DNA of 43,558 bases from an uncultured Clostridia bacterium. Lineage in GTDB: Bacteria; Bacillota; Clostridia; Oscillospirales; Acutalibacteraceae. Numbering within the stretch: the stretch's first letter is position 1; every line of letters begins with the position of its first letter. The notes under the pieces are model-generated. The model was not told the DNA's origin, made no database searches, and saw only the letters and a list, made by a program, of their open reading frames with translations. Both the position numbers and the translations under genes were made by a program. Of the stretch, positions 8,816 to 18,457 are shown piece by piece. The DNA lies in NCBI GenBank assembly GCA_947581635.1, contig CANPVE010000016.1:1-43558 (forward strand), in the 5' to 3' direction.

Positions 8816-9172
8816 TTAAAAATAATTAGCGAAGCGTGGGAATCCAAGGGGACAAGTCCTCTTGGCAGGTCGAGGGCAGCGCCTCACAAGCGAAGCCGCA
8901 GGCGAAGCGAGCAAAACGCGCCGAGACTAAAGCAGAGCCAAGGCGAACTCAGAAAAGGCCAACCACAAAATCGGAGGGTGAGGCAGCGCCTCACAAGCGA
9001 AGCCGTAGGCTGAGCGAGCAAAACGCGACGACACTAAAGCAGAGCCAAGGCGAACCCAGAAAAAAGGCCAACCACAAAATCGGAGGGTGAGGCAGCGCCT
9101 CACAAGCGAAGCCGCAGACGAAGCGAGCAAAACGCTCCGACACTAAAGCGGAGCCAAGGCGAACTCAGAGCA
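8816..9172 (+). repeat. Dispersed intergenic repeat, copy 3 (three tandem units, head B)
   Basis: Head B at the left (AATTAGCGAAGCGTGGGA) with stem CCAAG..CTTGG, followed by three body units. The conserved GCAGCGCCTCAC starts at 8877, 8983 and 9092, periods of 106 and 109 bp. The units share a locus-specific segment (AAGGCCAACCACAAAATCGG), which points to local duplication. The tail faces the 3' end of the pentapeptide-repeat gene. Confidence 0.9.
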
Positions 9173-9297
9173 AATAACCATTTCCAGAAATTTTTCTCAG
9201 TTTTTTGATTGCAAAAAATCAAATACCGTTGCTCTGCATTGGAATCTGTTTCTTGTTATACATCAATTTAGCCTGTTCTTGTGCGCCTGAAGTCAAA

Positions 9298-9951
9298 TTA
9301 TTTATTATCTTGTACTTTGATCCCCATAAGTTCCACAAGACCTATAGCTTGGGCCGTGTCAACTATCGCGCCGTCCAGTTCCCCGCCCATGAAAATGATA
9401 CCTTTTATACAATTGCCGCGAAGATCTATGCCCGCCAGCGAGGTCCGTGTAAAATTCGTGCCTGTAAGGTCGCATTGGATAAATTTCGTCTGCTTGATAC
9501 GGCATTTATCCATAGAACATGATGTCATATCGCAATTCACAAACTCAACAGATGATATGCGCGCCTCAGAAAAATTGGTGAAACGGCAGGGAGTGGATTT
9601 CATGAGCACATTGCTTATGATGCTGTATGTCAAATTTATTCCCGACAATCTGCTCTCAATTATTTCGGTACGGATAAATGAGCCTTGCGTTAGATTCATG
9701 AATGAGAGATCACATTGCTTGAAAACGCAGTTGTTGAAACTCACACCTTCAAACGTGCAGTTGCGAAATTTGCAGTTTACAAAAACACAGCAGGATATAT
9801 CCATATCGGATATATTAAGTCCCTCTACGGTTTCGTCAAAAAAATGAAACCCGTTTACGTCATATTCCTCAATATCAGCCTTTATAAACACGTCCAATAT
9901 CGACTCGGAACTGTTGAGATTCATCGTTATTTGCGGCTTCTGTCTTTTCAT
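9298..9951 (-). CDS. Pentapeptide-repeat protein
   Basis: A 217-aa protein made almost entirely of pentapeptide-like repeats with a central F/L/I every five residues (for example CVFVNCKFRNCTFEGVSF), predicted to form a right-handed quadrilateral beta helix. A longer frame starts at 10008, but ATG 9951 has GGAGG 8-9 nt upstream and is preferred. Many Cys residues occupy stack positions. No signal peptide is seen, so it is probably cytosolic. The gene is bracketed by inverted repeat copies 3 and 4, tails inward. Function unknown; membership in the Qnr/MfpA gyrase-protection group cannot be judged from sequence alone. Confidence 0.8.
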   Translation of the reverse strand: MKRQKPQITMNLNSSESILDVFIKADIEEYDVNGFHFFDETVEGLNISDMDISCCVFVNCKFRNCTFEGVSFNNCVFKQCDLSFMNLTQGSFIRTEIIESRLSGINLTYSIISNVLMKSTPCRFTNFSEARISSVEFVNCDMTSCSMDKCRIKQTKFIQCDLTGTNFTRTSLAGIDLRGNCIKGIIFMGGELDGAIVDTAQAIGLVELMGIKVQDNK

Positions 9952-10110
9952 CGGATCTGTCCTCCATGCAATAAAATACCTGAGGAATACATTATACCAA
10001 ATAAACAAATAAATTTCAAATGTAATTGCAACATTTCAGCCATAGCATAATTTACTTCTTTTGGGGCTTAGAAAATTGGGAAACTTTATTAATTAAAAAG
10101 AGTTGCTTAT

Positions 10111-10274
10111 TCTGAGTTCGCCTTGGCTATCATTTATCTCAGCGCATTTTGCCCGCTTCGCCTGCGGCTTCGCTTGTGAGGCTCCGCCTCACCCTCCGCC
10201 ATGGGCTCTGCCCCTGGACCCCGCAAGGAGGAATTATCCCCCTTGACTCCCATGTAGCTCCGCTCGCTTAACTT
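10111..10274 (-). repeat. Dispersed intergenic repeat, copy 4 (one unit, head A)
   Basis: Single-unit copy oriented with head A on the right (AAGTTAAGCGAGCGGAGC on the minus strand, one base different from consensus). Stem I is the CAAGG..CCTTG variant and stem III is GTGAGGC/GCCTCAC. It ends about 54 bp before the -35 of the next gene. Confidence 0.88.
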
Positions 10275-10327
10275 CAGTCTCATTAAAATTATTCCGCACA
10301 TACAAAATAATTTTACATCGTATGTCA

Positions 10328-10356
10328 TTGACAAACAAACTAAATCATAATAATAT
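10328..10356 (+). promoter_or_regulatory. Predicted sigma-A promoter of the small lipoprotein
   Basis: TTGACA (10328-10333), a 17-bp spacer and TAATAT (10351-10356), about 93 bp before the start codon. Confidence 0.7.
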
Positions 10357-10448
10357 ATTATCAAAGGAACACGGCAAAATAATCGGAACTTGAAATATTA
10401 CCAAAATTATTGCAATAATAATTATAATTGCCAAGGAGGTTGATTTTC

Positions 10449-10799
10449 ATGAAATCAACTGCAAAGAAAGTTATGTTATTTATCATCAGTGCAATCACAA
10501 CCCTCGCGTTGCTTTGCTCCTGCGGCTCCGACATGGACGGCACATGGACGTCAAGTTCGGATTCGGAAACCAAGATAAAATTCTCAGGCAGCAAAGTAAA
10601 AGTGAGTTACGGCAGCTTCACTATGAGCGGTACATATGAGGAAAACGAAGAAGACACAAGCCTTATTACAATCGACCTCACCGACGAAAAAGGCAATAAA
10701 TACCGTATAGAGGCAAAAAAGAAAATTGATCCAAACGACAAAAATAAGCTGACACTCGTAAATCCAATTAACGGAAAAGAAGAAGTATTCAGAAAATAA
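10449..10799 (+). CDS. Small secreted lipoprotein, function unknown
   Basis: A 116-aa protein. ATG 10449 is chosen over the frame opening at 10428 because AAGGAGG ends 8 nt upstream. The N-terminus MKSTAKKVMLFIISAITTLA leads to a Cys-rich lipobox region (LLCSCGSD), so export and lipidation are likely. The mature part (about 85 aa) starts GTWTSSSDSETKIKF and looks like a small beta barrel of the type often annotated as a lipocalin-like or DUF5640-type domain (G-x-W start, alternating strands); this is an analogy only. It has its own promoter and a terminator shared with the convergent transporter gene. Confidence 0.75.
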   Translation: MKSTAKKVMLFIISAITTLALLCSCGSDMDGTWTSSSDSETKIKFSGSKVKVSYGSFTMSGTYEENEEDTSLITIDLTDEKGNKYRIEAKKKIDPNDKNKLTLVNPINGKEEVFRK

Positions 10800-10817
10800 C
10801 GTCAAACTAACAACAAC

Positions 10818-10856
10818 AAAACGGGAGGAACTTCTTTGCGAAGTCCCTCCCGTTTT
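10818..10856. terminator. Bidirectional terminator between convergent genes
   Basis: Stem AAAACGGGAGG..CCTCCCGTTTT with inner GAACTTC/GAAGTCC pairing and a short loop. A/T runs on both sides allow use in both directions, for the lipoprotein (+) and the Na/Pi transporter (-). Confidence 0.9.
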
Positions 10857-10882
10857 GCCGTATATCACAGTTATATGTGTCG

Positions 10883-12646
10883 TCACACATTCGTTTTGTA
10901 TTTTGCGCGGTATTGGTCAAACTGCGTCATAATTTTGCTGTTTTCAAGGTCAAGAGCAAGATTTTCCACATGAATGCTGTAGCTTTCGTCGTGTGCCTCC
11001 GACATAGCCCGTATCACTTTGGTGCAATGGCTGGCAATTCGCTCGAATTCGGTAATCAGTTCCTTAAAGCCTGTGCCCTGCTCCAATGTACAGGAACCCG
11101 ATTGCAGACGCTCCACATGGTGAACCTCCGCCTTGTCGCACATATCTCTTATCACCATAGACAGCGCAACAACCCTGCCGTCAGTCTGCCATTTGTTATT
11201 GATGAAATCTTCAATCGTTATCTCAACTATCTCCGCAACCGCGCCTCGAAGGTTGTCTATCTCTCTTTGAGCATTGGCAGAATATGTAATATTTTTTTCT
11301 TTTTTCTCCTTGGCGGTATACGCAATCGTCATAGCCTGATCGGTAATCCGTTCAAAATATGAGAGCGAATGAAGATATTTAAATACATCTGCGCTCTGCT
11401 CATTGTTAAGCTCGCTTCTGGAAATCTGCATCAGATATGTCCCTATGGTGTCCTCATACTGGTCGGTAAGCTTCTCATAGCGCACCATTTTGTTGAGCTT
11501 TTCCTCGCTGTAATCCCCTATGGCCGCAAAACTCACGTTAATGCTCTTTTGCACGGTGTTCACCATGTCGTTTATAGCCCTCTGCACTTGGGAAATTGCA
11601 AGCGCGGGGTACGAAAGGAAACGCTCATCAAGCGCTATCGGCTCCACTGAGTCACCCGCCGCATCGTCATCAGACGACTTGTCCTTAATCCACAAACAAG
11701 TGAATTTATCAATTAATCCTATGAACGGATATAGCGCGATCACGTTGAATAATCTGAAAAGCGTATTTACTGCCGCTATTGAAACAGCCGTCATTTTCAT
11801 CGTCATTATGGGGAAAGAAAATATCGCGTTGAGCAGATAGAACACCCCGCCGCACAGCAGCACTCCAAGTACGGATATGAACAAATATACAAAAGCAGTG
11901 CGTCTGCCGTTCACATTGGCGTCTATCGCGGACAGCAATACGGGAACAGCAGCGCCTATGGATATACCCAGAATTATGGGCAGCGCTGTGGCAAAATCTA
12001 TCGCTCCCGTGACGGTAAGCGCCTGAACAATGCCGACCGCAGCCGAAGCGCTTTGGAGTACGGCCGTAAAGAGCGTACCTACGATTATCCCTATAATCGG
12101 GTCGGAGAACATGGTCAGAGTGCTGATAAACGTCTCGCTCTCCTGAAGAGATGAAACAGATCCGCTCATTGTGCTTATGCCCACCATGAGAACCACAAAG
12201 CCCATCATTATGTCGCCAACGTAATCGTATCCTTTGGCGAATTTGCGCACAAGTATGCTTCCGAACGCAACCATACCGGTTATCGTGGCGCTGGAAAAAA
12301 GCTGAACCCAGCCGTCGCCGCCGCCCAGTTCAGACAGGCATATCACCCAGCCTGTAACGCTTGTACCCAAGATAGCTCCCAATACAATCGGTATAGACTG
12401 GCGGAACTTCATCATACCCGAATTAACAAAGCCTACTGCCATAACAGATGTAGCTGAAGAAGATTGAATTATGGCGGTGACTCCCGTGCCCAATAGAACA
12501 CCCTTGATTGGTGTATTGGTGAGTCTCGCCAATAAAAGTTCAAACTTTCCTCCTGCCGTGCGTTTCAGTCCATCACCCATGAGCGACATACCGAAAAGGA
12601 ACATCACCAAGCCGCAAATAAGTGAAAAGACATTTGAAATACCCAT
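10883..12646 (-). CDS. Na/Pi cotransporter family protein with PhoU-like C-terminus
   Basis: A 587-aa membrane protein. The N-terminal half (1-320) has the duplicated Na/Pi cotransporter core, with the QSSSAT-type signature GVTAIIQSSSATSVMAVGF near residues 55-73 and a second TAVLQSASAAVGIVQAL near 193-209. The C-terminal part (about 350-580) is helical and soluble and resembles PhoU, as in the NptA/YjbB class. It is likely a sodium-coupled phosphate transporter or exporter; which one cannot be told. The gene stands alone with promoter 12781-12809 and an unusually structured leader, and no strong GGAGG is seen before ATG 12646. Confidence 0.9.
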   Translation of the reverse strand: MGISNVFSLICGLVMFLFGMSLMGDGLKRTAGGKFELLLARLTNTPIKGVLLGTGVTAIIQSSSATSVMAVGFVNSGMMKFRQSIPIVLGAILGTSVTGWVICLSELGGGDGWVQLFSSATITGMVAFGSILVRKFAKGYDYVGDIMMGFVVLMVGISTMSGSVSSLQESETFISTLTMFSDPIIGIIVGTLFTAVLQSASAAVGIVQALTVTGAIDFATALPIILGISIGAAVPVLLSAIDANVNGRRTAFVYLFISVLGVLLCGGVFYLLNAIFSFPIMTMKMTAVSIAAVNTLFRLFNVIALYPFIGLIDKFTCLWIKDKSSDDDAAGDSVEPIALDERFLSYPALAISQVQRAINDMVNTVQKSINVSFAAIGDYSEEKLNKMVRYEKLTDQYEDTIGTYLMQISRSELNNEQSADVFKYLHSLSYFERITDQAMTIAYTAKEKKEKNITYSANAQREIDNLRGAVAEIVEITIEDFINNKWQTDGRVVALSMVIRDMCDKAEVHHVERLQSGSCTLEQGTGFKELITEFERIASHCTKVIRAMSEAHDESYSIHVENLALDLENSKIMTQFDQYRAKYKTNV

Positions 12647-12774
12647 AATATCACACTCACATTGGTACTTTTTGTCTGCTTACCCACGTTCATTCCAAAT
12701 TTACCCCGCCGTTATCACTGGCGGGCAGTGAATATGAGTTCAGGAAGCAAGCCTTTTTATCCAATTGTTCCGCT
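12647..12774 (-). promoter_or_regulatory. Structured leader of the Na/Pi transporter
   Basis: The minus-strand leader can form CCCGCC (12720-12725)/GGCGGGG (12704-12710) or, instead, CACTG (12726-12730)/CAGTG (12716-12720); these share bases and exclude each other. An outer helix GCTTGC (12747-12752)/GTAAGC (12678-12683) can close the structure. This looks like a cis-acting RNA switch, but I match it to no known class. Confidence 0.35.
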
Positions 12775-12780
12775 TTTATG

Positions 12781-12809
12781 ATTGTATCATACACATTTGG
12801 GTATGTCAA
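12781..12809 (-). promoter_or_regulatory. Predicted sigma-A promoter of the Na/Pi transporter
   Basis: On the minus strand, TTGACA (12804-12809), 17 bp and TACAAT (12781-12786). Confidence 0.7.
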
Positions 12810-12843
12810 GGCTAATTATAATTCACACGGGGGAATAAATTCA

Positions 12844-12872
12844 GACAGAGCCAAAGGCAAGCGAGCGGAGCC
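12844..12872 (+). repeat. Dispersed intergenic repeat, copy 5 (remnant)
   Basis: A 29-bp piece in which the tail sequence (CAGAGCCAAAGGC) is joined directly to head A (AAGCGAGCGGAGCC). All hairpins are missing. The rest of 12873-13046 is AT-rich and holds only the DegV promoter. Confidence 0.6.
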
Positions 12873-12969
12873 AAAAAATCAGTGCAGTTTTTAAATTACC
12901 ATATCATCATAAAATAATAATTTATATTTGCAATAAAAAATACCATGTCAAATATTTTTATTATAGCTC

Positions 12970-12998
12970 TTGTAATTATGAAAACCATATGATATAAT
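12970..12998 (+). promoter_or_regulatory. Predicted sigma-A promoter of the degV-family gene
   Basis: TTGTAA (12970-12975), a 17-bp spacer and TATAAT (12993-12998), 48 bp before the start codon. Confidence 0.65.
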
Positions 12999-13046
12999 TT
13001 TATTGTAAACCATCAAACATAACGAAGGGTAAGGAAGGTTTTACTT

Positions 13047-13919
13047 ATGGCAAATAAGGTTATAATCACAACCGACACGGGAAGCGATCTGTGTCCCGAG
13101 CTTTTGGAAAAATATAATATCGCCGACATGATTCCGTTCCATATAAACATGGGCGACAGGAGCTTTAAGGACTGCTACGAGTGCAAGCCCGCCGATCTTT
13201 TCAGATATTTTGAACAAACCAAGCAGGTACCTAAAACTGCGGCCTGCTCTCCAAACGACTATCTGGAATTCTTCTCAAAATACGCAGAGCAGGGCTGCGA
13301 CATAGTACATATTTCCATGAATTCGGTGTTCAGTTCATCTTATGCCAATTCGCTGATGGCGGCGGGTGAGATAAACCAACAATACAATGTGAATGTCTAC
13401 TCAGTGGATTCCTACACCCTCACGGGGGCGCAGGCACACCTCGCCATCAACGCCGCAGAAATGGCTCAGCGCGGCATGAGCGCTCAAGACATAGCCAATA
13501 AAGCTTCCGCCATGGTGGGCAAACTGAGGACAGACTTCCTTCTTGGCGGAATGAACTATGCGGCAAAGGGTGGACGGTGTTCCATGCTTGTGGCGTTTGG
13601 GGCCAATCTTCTGAAGCTATATCCCATGATGCATATCGACCATAAGGGCGTGATAACCTCACCCAAGAAATTTCGAGGTTCGGTGGAGAGCGTTCAGAAT
13701 CAGTATTACGATTATGTGTTGGATCTGGCGGACAAATATGCCGACTACAGACGCGTCATTGTGGGTTATACGGGCATGGAACAGAAATTGATTGACAATA
13801 TGCGCAGACGTCTCAAGGAATACGGCAAGTTTGAAGAAATAGTAGAATGCAAGACAAACTGCACTACTGCAACCCACGGCGGTCCCAACACAATATATAT
13901 GATGTTTATGGATAAATAA
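13047..13919 (+). CDS. DegV family fatty-acid-binding protein
   Basis: A 290-aa DegV-fold protein. The family start ITTDTGSDLCPELLEKYNI (residues 6-24), the strand ISMNSVFSSSYANSLMAA (about 91-108) and the C-terminal TNCTTATHGGPNTIYMMF pattern fit. DegV/FakB proteins bind a fatty acid in a deep pocket; in Firmicutes with FakA the acyl chain is then phosphorylated. No fakA is present in this window, so the partner is unknown. AAGGAAGG precedes the ATG. A single-gene unit with its own promoter and terminator. Confidence 0.92.
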   Translation: MANKVIITTDTGSDLCPELLEKYNIADMIPFHINMGDRSFKDCYECKPADLFRYFEQTKQVPKTAACSPNDYLEFFSKYAEQGCDIVHISMNSVFSSSYANSLMAAGEINQQYNVNVYSVDSYTLTGAQAHLAINAAEMAQRGMSAQDIANKASAMVGKLRTDFLLGGMNYAAKGGRCSMLVAFGANLLKLYPMMHIDHKGVITSPKKFRGSVESVQNQYYDYVLDLADKYADYRRVIVGYTGMEQKLIDNMRRRLKEYGKFEEIVECKTNCTTATHGGPNTIYMMFMDK

Positions 13920-13950
13920 ATTATTAATGTCACACATCAATGGCAAAAAC

Positions 13951-13992
13951 AAAACACGGCTTTGTATCCAAATTAATACAAAGCCGTGTTTT
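13951..13992. terminator. Bidirectional terminator, degV / anti-sigma gene
   Basis: Near-perfect stem AAAACACGGCTTTGTAT..ATACAAAGCCGTGTTTT, with A and T runs on the two sides. It ends the degV (+) transcript and the sigma/anti-sigma (-) transcript. Confidence 0.9.
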
Positions 13993-14013
13993 ATTTTCAA
14001 GAGTTGCCAAAGA

Positions 14014-14844
14014 TCACTCCGCCTTGTATCCTTCCTTTGCCCAGAGCAGTTTACGGTTTTTCACAGGTTCTTCGTCGTCGATCTCCTCATTGTATTTGTA
14101 TTTGCCGTAATAGATTGCGACAATCTCGCCTCCATCGGGATCCTCGCCGCAGCCTCCGTTTTCAACGCCGCGTATTGAATGATAGATGAGGTTTGCGTCC
14201 TTGTCATAATCATCGTAAAAATCGCACGGTGAAACATCACCATCATAACCATAGGGGTATCGCCTTTCAAAAGAATGTACTTCGTAAATAACATCATTTC
14301 CATTGTATTTGTTGGCTTCATCGAATATGCTGGTGCCTGGTAATGAATGATAAAAACGTGTGACATACAGCGTTACCTCAACCTGTTTCACGCCGTCCTT
14401 ATGACCCACAACTTTTTCTAAAGTATACACGGCGTAATCGTTTGGCCCGTCGTAGAGAATTACAGCATCGTGACCGTATTTTTTATTCGGCATATCCCCC
14501 GCAGTCACAACTGTGATTTTTCTTGATGCAAAAAAATAACTCTCATCAAACTGAATCAAATCAAGGAAGTAAGCCGCGATAAAAAATGCCATTGCTGTTA
14601 TTCCCACAGATACCGCCACGATGACACGCTTGTCTTTTTTCATCTTTCCCTTAATTTTTTTGAGAGGTTTTACACTGTTTTCTTTCGCCGCAACCATTTC
14701 ACTGCGCAGCTTTTCCACTTTCTCGCTGCACTCGCCGCATTCCGCCAAATGCTCATCTACCAGTTCCCTGCTGTCTGAACTGAGAACGTCGTCAACATAC
14801 AAGGGTATTAAGTCGTTTGTAACATTGCAATTAATTCTGCTCAT
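14014..14844 (-). CDS. Zinc-finger (zf-HC2) anti-sigma factor
   Basis: A 276-aa single-pass membrane protein. The N-terminal cytosolic domain has Cys6, then H32-x3-C36-x2-C39, the zinc-binding anti-sigma arrangement. A basic stretch (KKIKGKMKKDKR) precedes one membrane segment (about 73-93). The external domain of about 180 aa is Tyr/Asp-rich and unrecognised; it probably senses the signal. Its start codon overlaps the sigma gene by ATGA, so the two are translationally coupled, and the partner assignment is strong. GGAGG sits within the end of the sigma gene. Confidence 0.85.
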   Translation of the reverse strand: MSRINCNVTNDLIPLYVDDVLSSDSRELVDEHLAECGECSEKVEKLRSEMVAAKENSVKPLKKIKGKMKKDKRVIVAVSVGITAMAFFIAAYFLDLIQFDESYFFASRKITVVTAGDMPNKKYGHDAVILYDGPNDYAVYTLEKVVGHKDGVKQVEVTLYVTRFYHSLPGTSIFDEANKYNGNDVIYEVHSFERRYPYGYDGDVSPCDFYDDYDKDANLIYHSIRGVENGGCGEDPDGGEIVAIYYGKYKYNEEIDDEEPVKNRKLLWAKEGYKAE

Positions 14845-15371
14845 TTGTCGTTACCTCCCTGCCTCTTTTCCAGCCGTTCCATAATTTTCAACCGCGCGCG
14901 GTGATATGTCACACGCGCCCAGTTTTCGGTTTTACCAAATACTTCAGCAATCTGCTTGAACGAAAGCTCACCAAATATTCTCAGTGAAAACACCTCCTTG
15001 TAAGGCTCGTCCAGCGAGTGCAGAATTTTGTGAATGTCGAGCGCGTAGGCACTGTCTTCCAATCGTTCCTCAAAACGAAAGCCTCCCGCAGACGGCTTTT
15101 CACAAACTCTGTCGCTTTCGATATCGACAAGCTCCATCCGTCCAGATTTGCGGCAATATGTGAAATACTCGTTTTTGGCTATCTGACACAGCCACACTCT
15201 AACGTCACAATCGCCGCGAAACTTATTCAGCGATTTGATCGCTTTGAAGAAAACCTCCTGCGTCAGCTCTTCCGCCACAACTGCATCGCGGCTTATCGAA
15301 CGAAGGTACAAAAATACATCGTTAAAATAATCGCGGTATATTTTCTCGAATTCGCGATCAAAATCACTCAC
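14841..15371 (-). CDS. ECF-family RNA polymerase sigma factor
   Basis: A 176-aa extracytoplasmic-function sigma factor. Region 2 includes AEELTQEVFFKAIKSLNKF (about 33-51) and VRVWLCQIAKNEYFTYCRK (about 57-75). Region 4 includes LDEPYKEVFSLRIFGELSFKQIAEVFG (about 119-145) and a final helix NWARVTYHRARLKI. The linker between them is short, so it is a minimal ECF protein. The start is GTG 15371 behind AGGTGAG. It is co-transcribed with the anti-sigma gene. An ECF-like promoter upstream suggests autoregulation. Confidence 0.93.
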   Translation of the reverse strand: MSDFDREFEKIYRDYFNDVFLYLRSISRDAVVAEELTQEVFFKAIKSLNKFRGDCDVRVWLCQIAKNEYFTYCRKSGRMELVDIESDRVCEKPSAGGFRFEERLEDSAYALDIHKILHSLDEPYKEVFSLRIFGELSFKQIAEVFGKTENWARVTYHRARLKIMERLEKRQGGNDK

Positions 15372-15404
15372 AAAATCTCACCTGCCTTCGTGCTCTTACT
15401 GTAT

Positions 15405-15434
15405 ATAAGACTGGAAAAGTTGCCGTTCGTTACA
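15405..15434 (-). promoter_or_regulatory. Candidate autoregulatory ECF promoter
   Basis: On the minus strand TGTAAC is followed 17 bp later by GTCTTA. An AAC-type -35 with a GTC-type -10 is the usual ECF pattern. It lies about 35 bp before the sigma-gene start. Confidence 0.4.
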
Positions 15435-15477
15435 TCATTTGATGAAAAAATCTTTCGGTGTTTTTTCCGAATAAGAA

Positions 15478-15527
15478 AAGCGGATCCTGCAAGTTACGAC
15501 AACTGCAAAATCCGCTTATTTTTTTCC
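15478..15527. terminator. Terminator downstream of guaB
   Basis: Stem AAGCGGAT(C)CTGCA..TGCA(AA)ATCCGCTT, with a T run on the plus strand and CTTTTCTTATT on the minus strand. It separates guaB from the sigma operon. Confidence 0.75.
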
Positions 15528-15583
15528 TTCACTTTACGCCAATATCTGCCCGCACAATATTTCGGCAGAATTTATGTATAAAA

Positions 15584-17086
<1,503 letters not shown>

Positions 17087-17186
17087 TTAAGCGAAATTTT
17101 TCTTTTTTCTCCAAGCGAAAATTTTTTTTGCTCAATTTTTGTACTTCTTTAATTGAAGAATAGTGTAAAAAAGTGTTATTTGAAAA

Positions 17187-17215
17187 ATTATATTACAGCC
17201 TCTAAACTTTGTCAA
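17187..17215 (-). promoter_or_regulatory. Strong sigma-A promoter of guaB
   Basis: On the minus strand, exact TTGACA (17210-17215), 17-bp spacer and exact TATAAT (17187-17192). The leader of about 115 nt repeats TTTCGCTT and is A-rich. Confidence 0.85.
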
Positions 17216-17313
17216 CCCGCATTTTAAACAAATCCGCCACAGCAGCATTTACTTTTTTTGCAATCGGAAAAATCTGAAAAAATTCTGTCAAATCTTTGAA
17301 AAAAGGTCACTTA

Positions 17314-17371
17314 TTCAGGTTTCGCCTTGGATTCCCACGCCTCCGGCTAATAGCTCCGCTCGCTTGACTTC
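17314..17371 (-). repeat. Dispersed intergenic repeat, copy 6 (deleted form)
   Basis: Head A and head B sequences are fused, then joined to the tail within a shared CCAAGG, so the hairpins and body unit are gone. It lies about 18 bp after the stop of the YhfC-like gene. Confidence 0.7.
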
Positions 17372-17388
17372 GGTTTTTCAGGATTCAC

Positions 17389-18222
17389 TCACGCTTTGTT
17401 TTCTCTGTCAATAAACTTTCGCCAGCAAACCGCCGCCGCCGCACATATCACTACGAGTGTACCCGCTGTGACAGCCGCGGAAATCCATTTGTTTGACACT
17501 ATATCAAGTTCTCCCAACATCATGGGAACCCCCGCGAGAATCCTCATCGCGAACGCCGCAAACAGCAGCGGCAGCGCGCCGCGTTTCTTTACGGCAAGCC
17601 ATATCACAAGAATAACAGCGCTGTATACCACTATAGTCCAAAGTCTCTCAAATGCCATGGATAAGAAGTACAAGGCCGGCATATTGCAAAGCTCCTGCAT
17701 TTCTGCATAAATGCTGTCAGTCACGAGATTTGAAGCGCTCACCGCATTGCTGGCGCTTACATAATCCGCTTCACTCACCACAACGTAATTGCCGCCCACT
17801 GACCTGATGCCTTGCAGAGTAATGAAGTACATGACGCTTACGAGTCCTACCTCGACCACATTTTGAAAAGTGGTATAACCTAACGAATACATCAACGAAT
17901 TCCCAGTTGATGATATCTCGCGGCCAAAAAATTTGATTGCCACAAAATTAATCCCCGTAAAAATAAGCGGGCATACCAAAAGAAGATACAACAAATAAGC
18001 CGTCATATTTTTCGACATATCCGCGTAATGGTTGATGATAACATTTACGGGAATTTCTATCACAAACCTCAGCACAAAGTAGACTGCAATGCCCTTTCCG
18101 AATGTCTTAAATCTGCTGTCGGAAAAGCGGTACATCACATAATAAATCGCTATAGGCAGAATAAAACACACCAGCATAACGAAAATCAACGCGGCCAAGG
18201 CGCCCAAAGAAACATGAAGCAT
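17389..18222 (-). CDS. YhfC-like polytopic membrane protein, probably non-catalytic
   Basis: A 277-aa membrane protein with about seven hydrophobic segments. The pattern of the first segments (LPIAIYYVMYRFSDSRFKTFGKG), the GNSLMYSLGYTTFQNVVEVG segment and the late FERLWTIVVYSAVILVIWLAV segment resemble the YhfC putative intramembrane metalloprotease family. The positions where I expect the glutamates and histidines of that family carry T/G or Y here. The match is from memory and moderate. AGGAGG precedes ATG 18222. It probably forms a single unit, with repeat copy 6 at its end. Confidence 0.5.
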   Translation of the reverse strand: MLHVSLGALAALIFVMLVCFILPIAIYYVMYRFSDSRFKTFGKGIAVYFVLRFVIEIPVNVIINHYADMSKNMTAYLLYLLLVCPLIFTGINFVAIKFFGREISSTGNSLMYSLGYTTFQNVVEVGLVSVMYFITLQGIRSVGGNYVVVSEADYVSASNAVSASNLVTDSIYAEMQELCNMPALYFLSMAFERLWTIVVYSAVILVIWLAVKKRGALPLLFAAFAMRILAGVPMMLGELDIVSNKWISAAVTAGTLVVICAAAAVCWRKFIDRENKA

Positions 18223-18356
18223 AAATAAAAAGCCTCCTATTTTAATTGATTGAAAAAGATATATAAAAAGCAGCCCCGCAATTAAGCATTCACTGCATTC
18301 TTACTGCAAGATCTCCGTTAATTGATGAAATAAATGAAAAATATGTAAAAGATGTA

Positions 18357-18384
18357 TTGTAATTTCCGATGAATGTAGTAAAAT
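18357..18384 (+). promoter_or_regulatory. Predicted promoter of the Nudix gene
   Basis: TTGTAA (18357-18362), 16 bp and TAAAAT (18379-18384). Confidence 0.5.
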
Positions 18385-18457
18385 ATATTTATTGTAAAAT
18401 CCAACCGGGGACTGATCGTGAATTGTAATGTTCCCATTTTTGAACGGAGGTTGTTTC

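Noticed and set aside
8877..9172. Tandem units as a CRISPR array
   Set aside because: The period is about 106 bp, units are similar throughout with no unique spacers, and no cas gene is present.
9298..9951. Pentapeptide-repeat protein as a Qnr-type gyrase protector
   Set aside because: The repeat fold alone does not show this. It is 22 kb from gyrA with no functional link, and the sequence has no recognisable Qnr or MfpA signature that I can confirm.
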